Notes: generated by a model not told the origin, from the sequence alone. Positions 1-6,068 are shown, counted from the stretch's first letter. The stretch is DNA of 6,100 bases from an uncultured Anaerosporobacter sp. (GCA_945787925.1 CALZJY010000130.1:1-6100), one strand, 5' to 3'. Program-made: numbers and translations.

Positions 1-131
1 TTCTCTCTTGCTTCTCGCATTCCATCTTCCTTGTTCTTTGCCACAATCACTTGATAGGAATCACATAGCATATGATACAATGCGTTAATGTTCACAATGC
101 TATCATCTATGACTAATATTCTATATTTCAT
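1..131 (-). CDS. Response regulator receiver domain protein, 5'-end only (runs off the left edge)
   Basis: Translation of the minus strand from the ATG at 131 gives 43 residues beginning MKYRILVIDDSIVNINAL. This is the first beta strand and acidic pocket of a CheY-like receiver: the D9-D10 pair binds the metal ion, and it is followed by the usual SxxN start of helix 1. The phospho-accepting aspartate, expected near residue 53, and any output domain lie outside the window, so the output type (DNA binding, GGDEF, HD-GYP or none) cannot be told. The start codon overlaps the stop of the upstream sensor gene as ATGA, and a GGGAGTG ribosome binding site (137-143) lies 5 bases upstream, inside the end of that gene. 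This implies translational coupling and roughly matched expression with the sensor. It is the natural phosphotransfer partner of that protein's HPt domain, which is an inference from gene order. Confidence 0.85.
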   Translation of the reverse strand, partial: MKYRILVIDDSIVNINALYHMLCDSYQVIVAKNKEDGMREARE

Positions 132-2314
132 TCTTTCACTCCCAATGCTCCTCTAATTGATGTTACTGTACCCTTTACTAATTCAAATTGATATTGTTCC
201 ATTTCACAAACTAGTTTTCTGACTTGTTCCTCTACATCTTCTCTATTCAGTACCTCTTCGCAGCCTTTGATTTCTTCTACGATTGCTGCATCATGGTCTA
301 TGGATAGTTTCTCAATTCTTGCAAGCAATGCACCCGCTTCTCTCTTGTTATATCCCTTATCCCAAAGGCTTATTGCCATGGCATCTCCATACTGTACCAA
401 TTCCCAAATGACTTCCTGCAATTCCTCTTCATATAGTCGAATCCTCTCTTGTCGTATGTCTCCCATCTTAAGCTCTTCTTCGACTCTTGCAGCAATGGCA
501 CCTAATTCAAATGCTCCAATCATTTGTGCCGAGCTTTCCATACCATGTAAATAGCATAACGCCCGTTCCTGGTCCATGCGGATCATTTCCATCAACTTCT
601 GTTTCTCGTTGCTGCATTCTTTGATAAAGCTATTTATAATTTGCTGATATAGCTTCTTATCCTGTCCCAACTTTGAGATTGCCGCCATATAATCGATATG
701 AGAAAACGGATACTCCATTTCGCCACTTTCTTTTTCTTTCGTACATGCGATATTTTTCTCGCTCTCGTCTTTTTGTATGTATGCCTGAAGAATCTGCTCT
801 ACTGGATGGCAGTCTATTTTCTTATTTCCTTCCCCACTATGATGCTTTAATGGCAATGCCACATAGATCCGTACTCCGGACTTCTCCGTATCGACAATCT
901 TGCTTCTTCCTCCCATGGCTTCAATGAGCTGTTTTGAGATATTCATCCCAAGGCTCATCTCATATTCCTTACCGACTGTAGAATTATCCTTTATGATAAA
1001 GAGCAACCCTTTCTCCCGCTTTCGAACCATTAGTTTCACCATGCCTTCCCTCGTATAATGGATAGCATTAGATAATAAATTTGTGAGCACCTGCTCTAAG
1101 CGGATATGATCACCACTATACCAGTCGGGAACTTGCTCTTCCACTTCTACAAATAACTGCACCCTTTTTTCTCTTGCCTTTCCTACAAGAAGACAGATTA
1201 CTTTTTGCAATACTTGCTGCAGTGAGAATCCTTCTTCGGATAACTTTACGTCTTCCTCCCACAGTTTCGAATATTCGGTCATTGCACCAATCATCGACAA
1301 CAGGTTCATGGCATTCTCTTCTATCTGTTGCAAATATCCATATGCCTTATATGCTCTTGGCTCTTGCAGTGCCATACTAGTAAGTTCTACCATTCCAGTA
1401 ACCGGCATCCTTACTTCCTTACTCAGCTTAGATACTAATTCCGTCTTTGTTTCAATTAATTCTTCGGCTTTCCTTCGAGCTTTTTCTATCCCTGTTACAT
1501 CCAGATAGATTCCTCGATAGCCAAAATCCCTTCCATTCTCATCCATTAACACAATTCCATTCTGGAGTGCAAAACGATGCCTACCATCCTTCGTAAGCAG
1601 TTCTGTCATTAATCCTTGAATTTGTTGTCCACACTCATTGAAGTGTTTTTGAAAGGTATGGGCGGCACTCTTCCTTACATCTACAGGATACTGTTCATAA
1701 TAATATCTTCCTATGAACTCCTCTGGTTCATATCCTAGTACCTCTCGAATGCCTTCGCTAATATAGGTGAATCTTCCCTCCAAATCTAGTTCGAATATAA
1801 ATTCCTCGGATGCTTCTATGACGGATTGGTATTTCTCCTTTGCCTCCTCTAAGGAACATTCTGTTAGAAAACGATCCGTAATGTCTGTGATTACACAAGT
1901 ACACCGTTGTTTTTCCTGGGCAAAACAGACAAACTTCAAGTATACTTCTTCTCTCTCTTTATAAACGATACAACAGGTCTGATTACCACTTGTAATTGCT
2001 TCTGCGCACACTTTCAATAGGCTATCCGCATATTCTGGGAATACGTCTTTTACTGATTGTCCTATGATTTCTTCTTCCTTTAAAGCCTCATTTTCTAGCA
2101 CTGTATCATTTGCAACCTCAATGAGCAAGTCACACACGGCTCCTCTCTCATCGCTTATTACTTGGTATACTAAATATCCCATGCTCATCTCATACAGCAT
2201 CTGTCGAAATGCTGCTGCTTCTTGTTCTTTTTTCTCATATTCGTTTTTCAGATTTTTAGACTCTTCTTTTAGTAAGGTATTCATTTCTATTAATTGCTTT
2301 GTTCGTTTAAACAT
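128..2314 (-). CDS. PAS-PAS histidine-kinase-like protein with degenerate kinase core and C-terminal HPt domain
   Basis: A 728-aa protein with no membrane segment, so probably cytosolic. Order of parts: N-terminal coiled coil (about 1-38), divergent PAS (about 39-148, ending VITDITDR), clear PAS (about 160-282, with EVLGYEPEEFIGR and a terminal YLDVTG), a HisKA-like dimerisation hairpin (about 285-352), a HATPase-like domain (about 363-490), a linker (491-535), an HPt domain (about 538-643) and a helical tail. In the HisKA motif the usual SHExRxP reads SKEVRMP, so lysine 299 stands where the phosphorylated histidine should be. The N box is good (NLLSNA, N416). The G1 box reads DNSTVG instead of DxGxG, the lid and F box are almost deleted (only 13 residues from D443 to G456), and G2 reads SLGM. 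The HPt motif LHGMESSAQMIGA keeps H590 but has E593 and S594 where lysine and glycine are usual. The start at 2314 has AAGGGG 6 bases upstream. It is translationally coupled to the receiver gene at 1-131. Autokinase activity looks lost; the remaining role is uncertain. Confidence 0.9.
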   Translation of the reverse strand: MFKRTKQLIEMNTLLKEESKNLKNEYEKKEQEAAAFRQMLYEMSMGYLVYQVISDERGAVCDLLIEVANDTVLENEALKEEEIIGQSVKDVFPEYADSLLKVCAEAITSGNQTCCIVYKEREEVYLKFVCFAQEKQRCTCVITDITDRFLTECSLEEAKEKYQSVIEASEEFIFELDLEGRFTYISEGIREVLGYEPEEFIGRYYYEQYPVDVRKSAAHTFQKHFNECGQQIQGLMTELLTKDGRHRFALQNGIVLMDENGRDFGYRGIYLDVTGIEKARRKAEELIETKTELVSKLSKEVRMPVTGMVELTSMALQEPRAYKAYGYLQQIEENAMNLLSMIGAMTEYSKLWEEDVKLSEEGFSLQQVLQKVICLLVGKAREKRVQLFVEVEEQVPDWYSGDHIRLEQVLTNLLSNAIHYTREGMVKLMVRKREKGLLFIIKDNSTVGKEYEMSLGMNISKQLIEAMGGRSKIVDTEKSGVRIYVALPLKHHSGEGNKKIDCHPVEQILQAYIQKDESEKNIACTKEKESGEMEYPFSHIDYMAAISKLGQDKKLYQQIINSFIKECSNEKQKLMEMIRMDQERALCYLHGMESSAQMIGAFELGAIAARVEEELKMGDIRQERIRLYEEELQEVIWELVQYGDAMAISLWDKGYNKREAGALLARIEKLSIDHDAAIVEEIKGCEEVLNREDVEEQVRKLVCEMEQYQFELVKGTVTSIRGALGVKE

Positions 2315-2346
2315 AAATTACCCCTTACTTTTTTCCCATTTTATTC

Positions 2347-2355
2347 ATTATATCA
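2347..2355 (-). promoter_or_regulatory. Extended -10 promoter for the sensor/regulator pair
   Basis: The minus strand reads TGATATAAT, a perfect TATAAT with the TGN extension, about 33 bases upstream of the sensor start codon. No good -35 hexamer stands at 16-18 bases upstream; that position falls in the A/T-rich U-tract of the preceding terminator. The extended -10 may compensate. The ribosome binding site AAGGGG follows at 2321-2326. Confidence 0.65.
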
Positions 2356-2373
2356 CATCAAACTAGGAGAAGA

Positions 2374-2440
2374 AACAAAAAAGCCAGAAGTAAGGCAGCA
2401 GAAGAATCCGATTCTCCTTCTGCTACCTGCTTCTGGCTTT
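2374..2440 (-). terminator. Rho-independent terminator of the SGNH hydrolase gene
   Basis: A long imperfect hairpin has outer arms AAAGCCAGAAG (2380-2390) and CTTCTGGCTTT (2430-2440), continues inward through GCAGCAGAAG-type pairing with small bulges, and closes on AGAAT-CCG-ATTCT (2403-2415). On the minus strand it is followed by TTTTTTGTTTCTT. It begins 12 bases after the hydrolase stop codon and separates that gene from the sensor promoter. Confidence 0.9.
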
Positions 2441-2452
2441 CTGACTTACCTA

Positions 2453-3550
2453 TTAAGATACCGTAAATCCTAATATCGTAAACTGTAACTTTTCGCTTTC
2501 TTTCCCCTTGCGAATCACTACTTTATGTACTTTTTCTTTTTCCGTTCGTATTAATTCCTGATACTCTGCATAACTTCCCCATTTACCAACAAAATCACCA
2601 TTCAAGGTCGTTACTTTTTCCTCGTCCACATATATGTCAAACATTCCACTTAGCTCATCCTGTGTGCCATAATAGATAATTCCAATGTTTTTTCCATTTA
2701 AATAAAATGCAATATCTCCACCTTTTGTTGTCCTCCAGCCATTGGAAAACTGGGCTTCCTTTAACAAAATTGGTTCAAAGTCATGAGCCGCTGTCGGAAG
2801 GAGGTTGGTATTATCATATAATCTTGCATTCTTATATCGATCCGTCGTATAAGGACCTTTAAATACCGTATCCCCTATCATCTTCTTTTTCTTGCTTATT
2901 TCCTCAAAATACCGAACTAGCAGGGAGGCAATTAAGAAGTGCCCCATATTTCCCGGATGGGTCCCATCCTCTTCCTTTGCAATCATCGTCCATGGGAGGC
3001 GTCCACTTGTAATGTACTCTAGTACCGCATTCCGATAGCTGATCATCGGCAAATCATAATGCTTTCCGATTCGTTCATGCACTTCTTGATAATCACAGCC
3101 ATTTCTCTGCGTCAAGAACAGTAAGACGACTGCTGGTGCACTCTTAGAGAGATAAATCTTTCGAATCAAGCTATCATACGATTCTTCATTACATTCCCTC
3201 TCATCATTTACCGAAAACTCTACGATTACCAAATCCGGTTCATAGCAAAGCAGATCCTTCTCTACCCGATGTACTCCCAAATAGGAATCCGTTGCTCCGA
3301 TTCCTGCATTTACATACGTAATATTCTCACTTCCATATTTCTCACGAAACCAAGCAATCGTCTGGGCTGCATAACCATTACTTTCCATTGGCTCTGCACC
3401 GCATCCCATCGTAATGGAGCCACCTAAGAATCCAATCGTAACCTTCTCCCCACGTTCTGCTTGTTTTAATACCTGTTGCACCCTTGCCTGATTCCCGATA
3501 TTTACAATCGATTTTTCATACATGGATACAAGGTCTGATAACATGATCAT
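2453..3550 (-). CDS. Cytoplasmic SGNH/GDSL-family hydrolase (probable esterase/deacetylase) with C-terminal beta domain
   Basis: A 365-aa protein without signal peptide or membrane segment. Residues about 37-218 form an SGNH hydrolase: block I GGSIT with nucleophile S45, block II NAGIGAT (81-87) giving the oxyanion-hole glycine, block III SVND with N115, and block V DGTHP with D195 and H198. All four signature residues are present, so it should be an active serine hydrolase. Residues about 240-365 are beta-rich (for example GWRTTKGGDIAFYLNGKNIG, then FDIYVDEEKV) and look like an appended beta-sandwich of the kind found beside carbohydrate-acting SGNH enzymes. The order is the reverse of CE2 esterases, which carry the jelly roll at the N terminus. 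The natural substrate cannot be read from the sequence; O-acetylated sugar is a reasonable guess. The ATG at 3550 has GAGGTG (3556-3561) at 5 bases; a second ATG at 3544 is a less well-spaced alternative. It may be reached by read-through from the upstream peptidase gene and also has its own promoter. Confidence 0.88.
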   Translation of the reverse strand: MIMLSDLVSMYEKSIVNIGNQARVQQVLKQAERGEKVTIGFLGGSITMGCGAEPMESNGYAAQTIAWFREKYGSENITYVNAGIGATDSYLGVHRVEKDLLCYEPDLVIVEFSVNDERECNEESYDSLIRKIYLSKSAPAVVLLFLTQRNGCDYQEVHERIGKHYDLPMISYRNAVLEYITSGRLPWTMIAKEEDGTHPGNMGHFLIASLLVRYFEEISKKKKMIGDTVFKGPYTTDRYKNARLYDNTNLLPTAAHDFEPILLKEAQFSNGWRTTKGGDIAFYLNGKNIGIIYYGTQDELSGMFDIYVDEEKVTTLNGDFVGKWGSYAEYQELIRTEKEKVHKVVIRKGKESEKLQFTILGFTVS

Positions 3551-3579
3551 ATTGTCACCTCTTTGCCCTTAATATCTCT

Positions 3580-3609
3580 ATTATAGACTGACAATATTTT
3601 ACACAACAA
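3580..3609 (-). promoter_or_regulatory. Promoter for the SGNH hydrolase gene
   Basis: The minus strand shows TTGTTG (3604-3609), an 18-base spacer and a perfect TATAAT (3580-3585), about 30 bases upstream of the hydrolase start. No hairpin terminator lies between the peptidase stop and this promoter, so the hydrolase may have both read-through and independent transcription. Confidence 0.6.
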
Positions 3610-3631
3610 TGTATGAACTTATGTTTCTTGC

Positions 3632-4726
3632 CTATCGTTTTGTCTTTTTATATTCTTCTACCATCGGGTCTTTCATCTGTGTAATCCGCTTCCATTCCTT
3701 CGAGTCCGTTACCTTCTTCGTCTCCGACTGGTTCTGATATAAGAACCGAACGATATTATAGCAATCAATCCAAATCTCGTTATTTCCTTCTTTTTGGGAC
3801 TCATCAAAAATAATCTGGATTCCGAAATGAAGATGAGCGCAGTCAATATTATTCGTGTTCTCCTTCTTGCTATATCCAGTACGCCCTAAATATCCGATGA
3901 CATCCCCTGCCGTAACGACGCTTCCCACTTCGAGTTCCTTGCAATATGGATAATTCTGACGAAGATGAGCGTAATAATAATACCGTTTCGTATCAAAGCT
4001 ACGAATTCCAATTCGCCATCCACCATACTGGTTCCAGCCTAGTGCTTCTACTACTCCAGATTCCACTGCTACGATTGGAGTTCCCGTCTGCCCCATCATA
4101 TCATGACCTAAATGTTTTCGTTTATATCCATAGGATCTAGACACACCGAAGTCATCAAAGTCATTGTATGGAAAATTCTTTGCAATTGGAAGGAATGCCT
4201 TTAATCCATATTGAGTCTCCCATGTTTTCGCAACACTGCCATCCTCACTAGTCTTTTCGATTTGATATTCTCCGACAAATCCACCAAGCACTGCACTATA
4301 GGCATCATAAAAATAAGAATAATATTTTAAATCCTTCGTGAGTTCCTCCATGGTCGTTTCTTTCTTTTTCAGCTTTTCTACCACTTGAGTCAAATCACTG
4401 GTCTTATATTTCTTAAAATCACCTCCATTTTTACATGCTAAATATGCAAGAAGCTTAATCCATTCTACATGGACATCACTTTTATATGTTTCAACGTCCA
4501 CTTTATAGGCATCACTTAATGCAGTGCACGTTACATTAAAATCTACCCACTTTATGTAGTCTTTCTTCTTATTTCCTTCTCCTTCAGTTTGAGACTGTCC
4601 GCTTACCGTATAAGAATTTTCCATGCCATCGTTGGAGCTTGTATTTTTTACAACATAAACACCAATGAGTGCTACTAATACAATCAGCTCCAACACCATG
4701 GCATACCTTATCTTATTTGTCTTCAT
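3632..4726 (-). CDS. Membrane-anchored M23 (LytM-type) zinc endopeptidase
   Basis: A 364-aa protein. Residues about 9-27 are a single hydrophobic helix after a short positively charged start, without an obvious cleavage site, so it should be anchored in the membrane with the rest outside. Residues about 55-155 are a helical, lysine-rich region of unknown function. The M23 domain covers about 180-333: H205 and D209 (HLGHDMMG) and H300 of HLH (298-300) are the zinc ligands, and H254 in YYAHL together with H298 matches the catalytic histidines. All residues needed for activity are therefore present. Members of this family cut peptide cross-links in peptidoglycan, or act in wall remodelling and sporulation. 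A further 30-residue charged tail follows the domain. The start is supported by GGAGGGG (4731-4737) 4 bases upstream. The gene lies 58 bases after the small secreted-protein gene with no terminator between, suggesting co-transcription. Confidence 0.9.
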   Translation of the reverse strand: MKTNKIRYAMVLELIVLVALIGVYVVKNTSSNDGMENSYTVSGQSQTEGEGNKKKDYIKWVDFNVTCTALSDAYKVDVETYKSDVHVEWIKLLAYLACKNGGDFKKYKTSDLTQVVEKLKKKETTMEELTKDLKYYSYFYDAYSAVLGGFVGEYQIEKTSEDGSVAKTWETQYGLKAFLPIAKNFPYNDFDDFGVSRSYGYKRKHLGHDMMGQTGTPIVAVESGVVEALGWNQYGGWRIGIRSFDTKRYYYYAHLRQNYPYCKELEVGSVVTAGDVIGYLGRTGYSKKENTNNIDCAHLHFGIQIIFDESQKEGNNEIWIDCYNIVRFLYQNQSETKKVTDSKEWKRITQMKDPMVEEYKKTKR

Positions 4727-4784
4727 CCAACCCCTCCATAATCTAAGTCGTAATATCTTATGTGGGATTGTTTGATAACATTAC

Positions 4785-5216
4785 TTAATCATCAAATCCG
4801 AATTGTTTTTCTAGTGCTGCTTCTGCCTTATCTAGAATCGCGTCAATCGCATCGATGGATTTTTCTAACTTTCTATAATCCTCTGCTTTAATCTTTCCAT
4901 CAGAATATTGTACTTCTAGTGCATCATCATATAAGTCCAATTTATCATCAATGGCATCAATTTCTGCTTTATATTTATGATATACGGAAAGCTCTTTTGA
5001 AGTATTCTTTGTTACTTCTCCATAAATCTTTTCCGCTGCCACTTTTAAATCGTCAAAATTTTCTGGAATCTCTACTGTTTCTAAAGAAAATGGATCTTCC
5101 TCTTCCCATACAGAAATTTCTTCTCCTTCTGAAGTTGCCATAACTGTTGCTCCATGGATGCAAGGACAACACATTGTAGCTAAGGCGATGATTGGGATTA
5201 AACGCATTTTTTTCAT
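4785..5216 (-). CDS. Small secreted acidic helical protein with an internal repeat, function unknown
   Basis: A 143-aa protein when started at the ATG at 5216, which has AGGAGG 9 bases upstream. An in-frame ATG at 5276 would add 20 residues but has no ribosome binding site, and its coding would cover the promoter and leader region. MKKMRLIPIIALATMCC and onward form a Sec-type signal peptide, with plausible cleavage near residues 23-27 (HGA or VMA). The three cysteines in it do not fit a lipobox. The mature part starts with an acidic stretch (about 30-56) and then consists of amphipathic helices. Two segments, 86-104 and 121-139, resemble each other: IDAID, then LD, then ALE, then Q and an aromatic residue. 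They suggest a duplicated helix of 35-residue period. I recognise no named family. It is probably exported to the envelope and is likely co-transcribed with the M23 endopeptidase downstream, so a link to that enzyme is possible but only inferred. Confidence 0.8.
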   Translation of the reverse strand: MKKMRLIPIIALATMCCPCIHGATVMATSEGEEISVWEEEDPFSLETVEIPENFDDLKVAAEKIYGEVTKNTSKELSVYHKYKAEIDAIDDKLDLYDDALEVQYSDGKIKAEDYRKLEKSIDAIDAILDKAEAALEKQFGFDD

Positions 5217-5225
5217 TTTCTTCTT

Positions 5226-5231
5226 CCTCCT
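5226..5231 (-). promoter_or_regulatory. Ribosome binding site that fixes the start of the small secreted protein
   Basis: AGGAGG on the minus strand stands 9 bases before the ATG at 5216. It selects this start over the in-frame ATGs at 5276 and 5237 and puts the signal peptide at the very N terminus. Confidence 0.85.
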
Positions 5232-5246
5232 AAACATAATAGTTTT

Positions 5247-5276
5247 AGTATCTGCAAATTCATTAAAAACATACAA
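5247..5276 (-). promoter_or_regulatory. Possible proximal promoter of the secreted protein/peptidase genes
   Basis: The minus strand reads TTGTAT (5271-5276), an 18-base spacer and GATACT (5247-5252), which would give a leader of about 24 bases. It is an alternative to the distal symmetric promoter at 5282-5310; the sequence alone does not decide between them. Confidence 0.4.
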
Positions 5277-5304
5277 AAGGAATTGTAATATTTTTACATT
5301 CCTT
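5277..5304. repeat. Inverted repeat in the divergent control region, possible operator
   Basis: AAGGAATTGTAA (5277-5288) and TTACATTCCTT (5294-5304) are inverted copies with a single extra T, separated by TATTT. A second, interlocking pair is AATTGTA (5281-5287) and TACAATT (5306-5312). Both lie across the candidate promoters of the two divergent genes, as expected for an operator, though the symmetry may partly come from the promoter hexamers themselves. There is no U-tract on the side of either gene that would make it a terminator. Confidence 0.5.
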
Positions 5305-5310
5305 GTACAA
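5282..5310 (-). promoter_or_regulatory. Distal promoter of the secreted protein/peptidase genes (overlaps the opposite promoter)
   Basis: On the minus strand: TTGTAC (5305-5310), a 17-base spacer and TACAAT (5282-5287). The start point would be near 5275, giving a leader of about 60 bases. It uses the same DNA as the plus-strand promoter at 5283-5311. Confidence 0.5.
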
Positions 5311-5311
5311 T
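5283..5311 (+). promoter_or_regulatory. Promoter of the phosphoribosyltransferase-like gene
   Basis: TTGTAA (5283-5288), a 17-base spacer and TACAAT (5306-5311) would start transcription near 5318, 12 bases before the ribosome binding site. An alternative, TTTACA (5293-5298) with an 18-base spacer and TATAAA (5317-5322, with a TGN extension), would place the start almost on the ribosome binding site and is less attractive. Confidence 0.55.
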
Positions 5312-5329
5312 TATGTTATAAAGTCAAGC

Positions 5330-5337
5330 AAGGAGGT
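5330..5337 (+). promoter_or_regulatory. Strong ribosome binding site that fixes the start of the phosphoribosyltransferase-like protein
   Basis: AAGGAGGT, a near-perfect anti-16S match, lies 6 bases before the ATG at 5344. It rules out the longer open frame that reaches back to an ATG at 5158 through the promoter region. Confidence 0.92.
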
Positions 5338-5343
5338 TTTTCT

Positions 5344-5988
5344 ATGGAGCTTACTGAGATGAAAGTAAAGTGTTCCTTTAATTCATCCCTTACAATTAAG
5401 GCTGTTTATGGACATTTTGCGACCAATCATTCTCACATCAACTACTACATCGATCTTACGACGACCAAAGTACGCCAGAAAGAAGCCCAAGCAGTAGCCC
5501 GTGCAATGGCAAACGAATATGTCTCCTCTACCGTCGTAGATACTATCATCTGCATGGACGGCATGGAGATCATCGGAGCTTATCTTGCTGAAGAATTAAC
5601 CGCTGCCGGTATCATGTCTATGAATTATCATCAATCCATCTATATTATCACGCCAGAGTCTAACTCCAATGGAAAATTAGTCTTCCGTGATAACTTAAAG
5701 CCACTTGTTAAAAACCGACACATCCTCCTATTGCTAGCCAGTGCAACTACTGGAAAAACCATTTCGAAAAGCTTAGAGTGTATCGAGTATTATGGTGGAT
5801 ATATTCAAGGCATCAGCGCCATTTTCTCTGCTGTAGATAGCATTGATGGATACAAGATCAATACTATCTTTACCTCGAATGATTTGCCTAATTATAAGAC
5901 ATTCTCTCAGCAAAATTGTCCTTTCTGCAAGCAAGGAGAACGAATTCATGCTATTGTTAGCAAAAATGGATATACTGAGCTTGAATAA
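5344..5988 (+). CDS. Orotate phosphoribosyltransferase-like protein with altered PRPP motif and C-terminal CxxC
   Basis: A 214-aa cytosolic protein. The layout is that of a type I phosphoribosyltransferase: a hood region, a conserved IICMDGMEIIGAYLAEEL segment (68-85) resembling the region that holds the substrate-side loop, then the strand and loop HILLLLASATTGKT (126-139). The loop is the PRPP-binding motif, normally hydrophobic strand-DDxxTTGxT. Here TTGKT is kept, but L131 and A132 stand where the acidic pair is expected. The C terminus carries C192-P-F-C195, a possible metal or redox site not typical of orotate phosphoribosyltransferases. From memory, similar proteins in Lachnospiraceae are annotated as orotate phosphoribosyltransferase and share the altered loop. 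No pyrimidine gene lies beside it here. With the acidic pair lost, true pyrF/pyrE-type catalysis is doubtful, and a binding or regulatory role is equally possible. It has its own strong ribosome binding site, promoter and terminator, so it is probably monocistronic. Confidence 0.8.
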   Translation: MELTEMKVKCSFNSSLTIKAVYGHFATNHSHINYYIDLTTTKVRQKEAQAVARAMANEYVSSTVVDTIICMDGMEIIGAYLAEELTAAGIMSMNYHQSIYIITPESNSNGKLVFRDNLKPLVKNRHILLLLASATTGKTISKSLECIEYYGGYIQGISAIFSAVDSIDGYKINTIFTSNDLPNYKTFSQQNCPFCKQGERIHAIVSKNGYTELE

Positions 5989-6014
5989 GTAAACAACAAG
6001 CGTTCCCCAACGAG

Positions 6015-6067
6015 ATGAAACTGCCTGTCGTGCCAATGCCATGGTACAACAGGCAGTTTCATTTTTT
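6015..6067 (+). terminator. Rho-independent terminator of the phosphoribosyltransferase-like gene
   Basis: ATGAAACTGCCTGT (6015-6028) and ACAGGCAGTTTCAT (6049-6062) pair perfectly over 14 bases. After one C/A mismatch the stem continues with GTGCCA/TGGTAC (one G-U) around an ATGCCA loop. TTTTTT follows at 6062-6067. It begins 26 bases after the stop codon. Confidence 0.95.
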
Positions 6068-6068
6068 C

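Noticed and set aside
2064..2366. Plus-strand open frame of 100 codons antisense to the sensor gene start
   Set aside because: Its composition is that of the complement of a coding strand, it has no ribosome binding site and it runs through the sensor promoter.
4750..4778. Possible promoter for the M23 gene alone, TTATCA-17-TATTAC on the minus strand
   Set aside because: Both hexamers match consensus at only four of six positions, which is expected by chance in AT-rich DNA; co-transcription with the upstream gene is simpler.
5217..5276. 20-residue N-terminal extension of the secreted protein
   Set aside because: It lacks a ribosome binding site at 5276 and would bury the signal peptide; AGGAGG sits in front of the ATG at 5216.
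5303..5310. TTGTACAA perfect palindrome as a stand-alone operator
   Set aside because: Eight bases of palindrome are common by chance and are fully explained by the overlapping promoter hexamers; kept only as part of the larger inverted repeat.
5158..5343. N-terminal extension of the phosphoribosyltransferase-like protein to the ATG at 5158
   Set aside because: It would run through the divergent promoter and antisense to the signal peptide of the secreted protein; the AAGGAGGT site places the start at 5344.
5773..6042. Minus-strand open frame of 89 codons overlapping the phosphoribosyltransferase-like gene
   Set aside because: It starts inside the terminator hairpin, has no ribosome binding site and is antisense to a well-supported gene.
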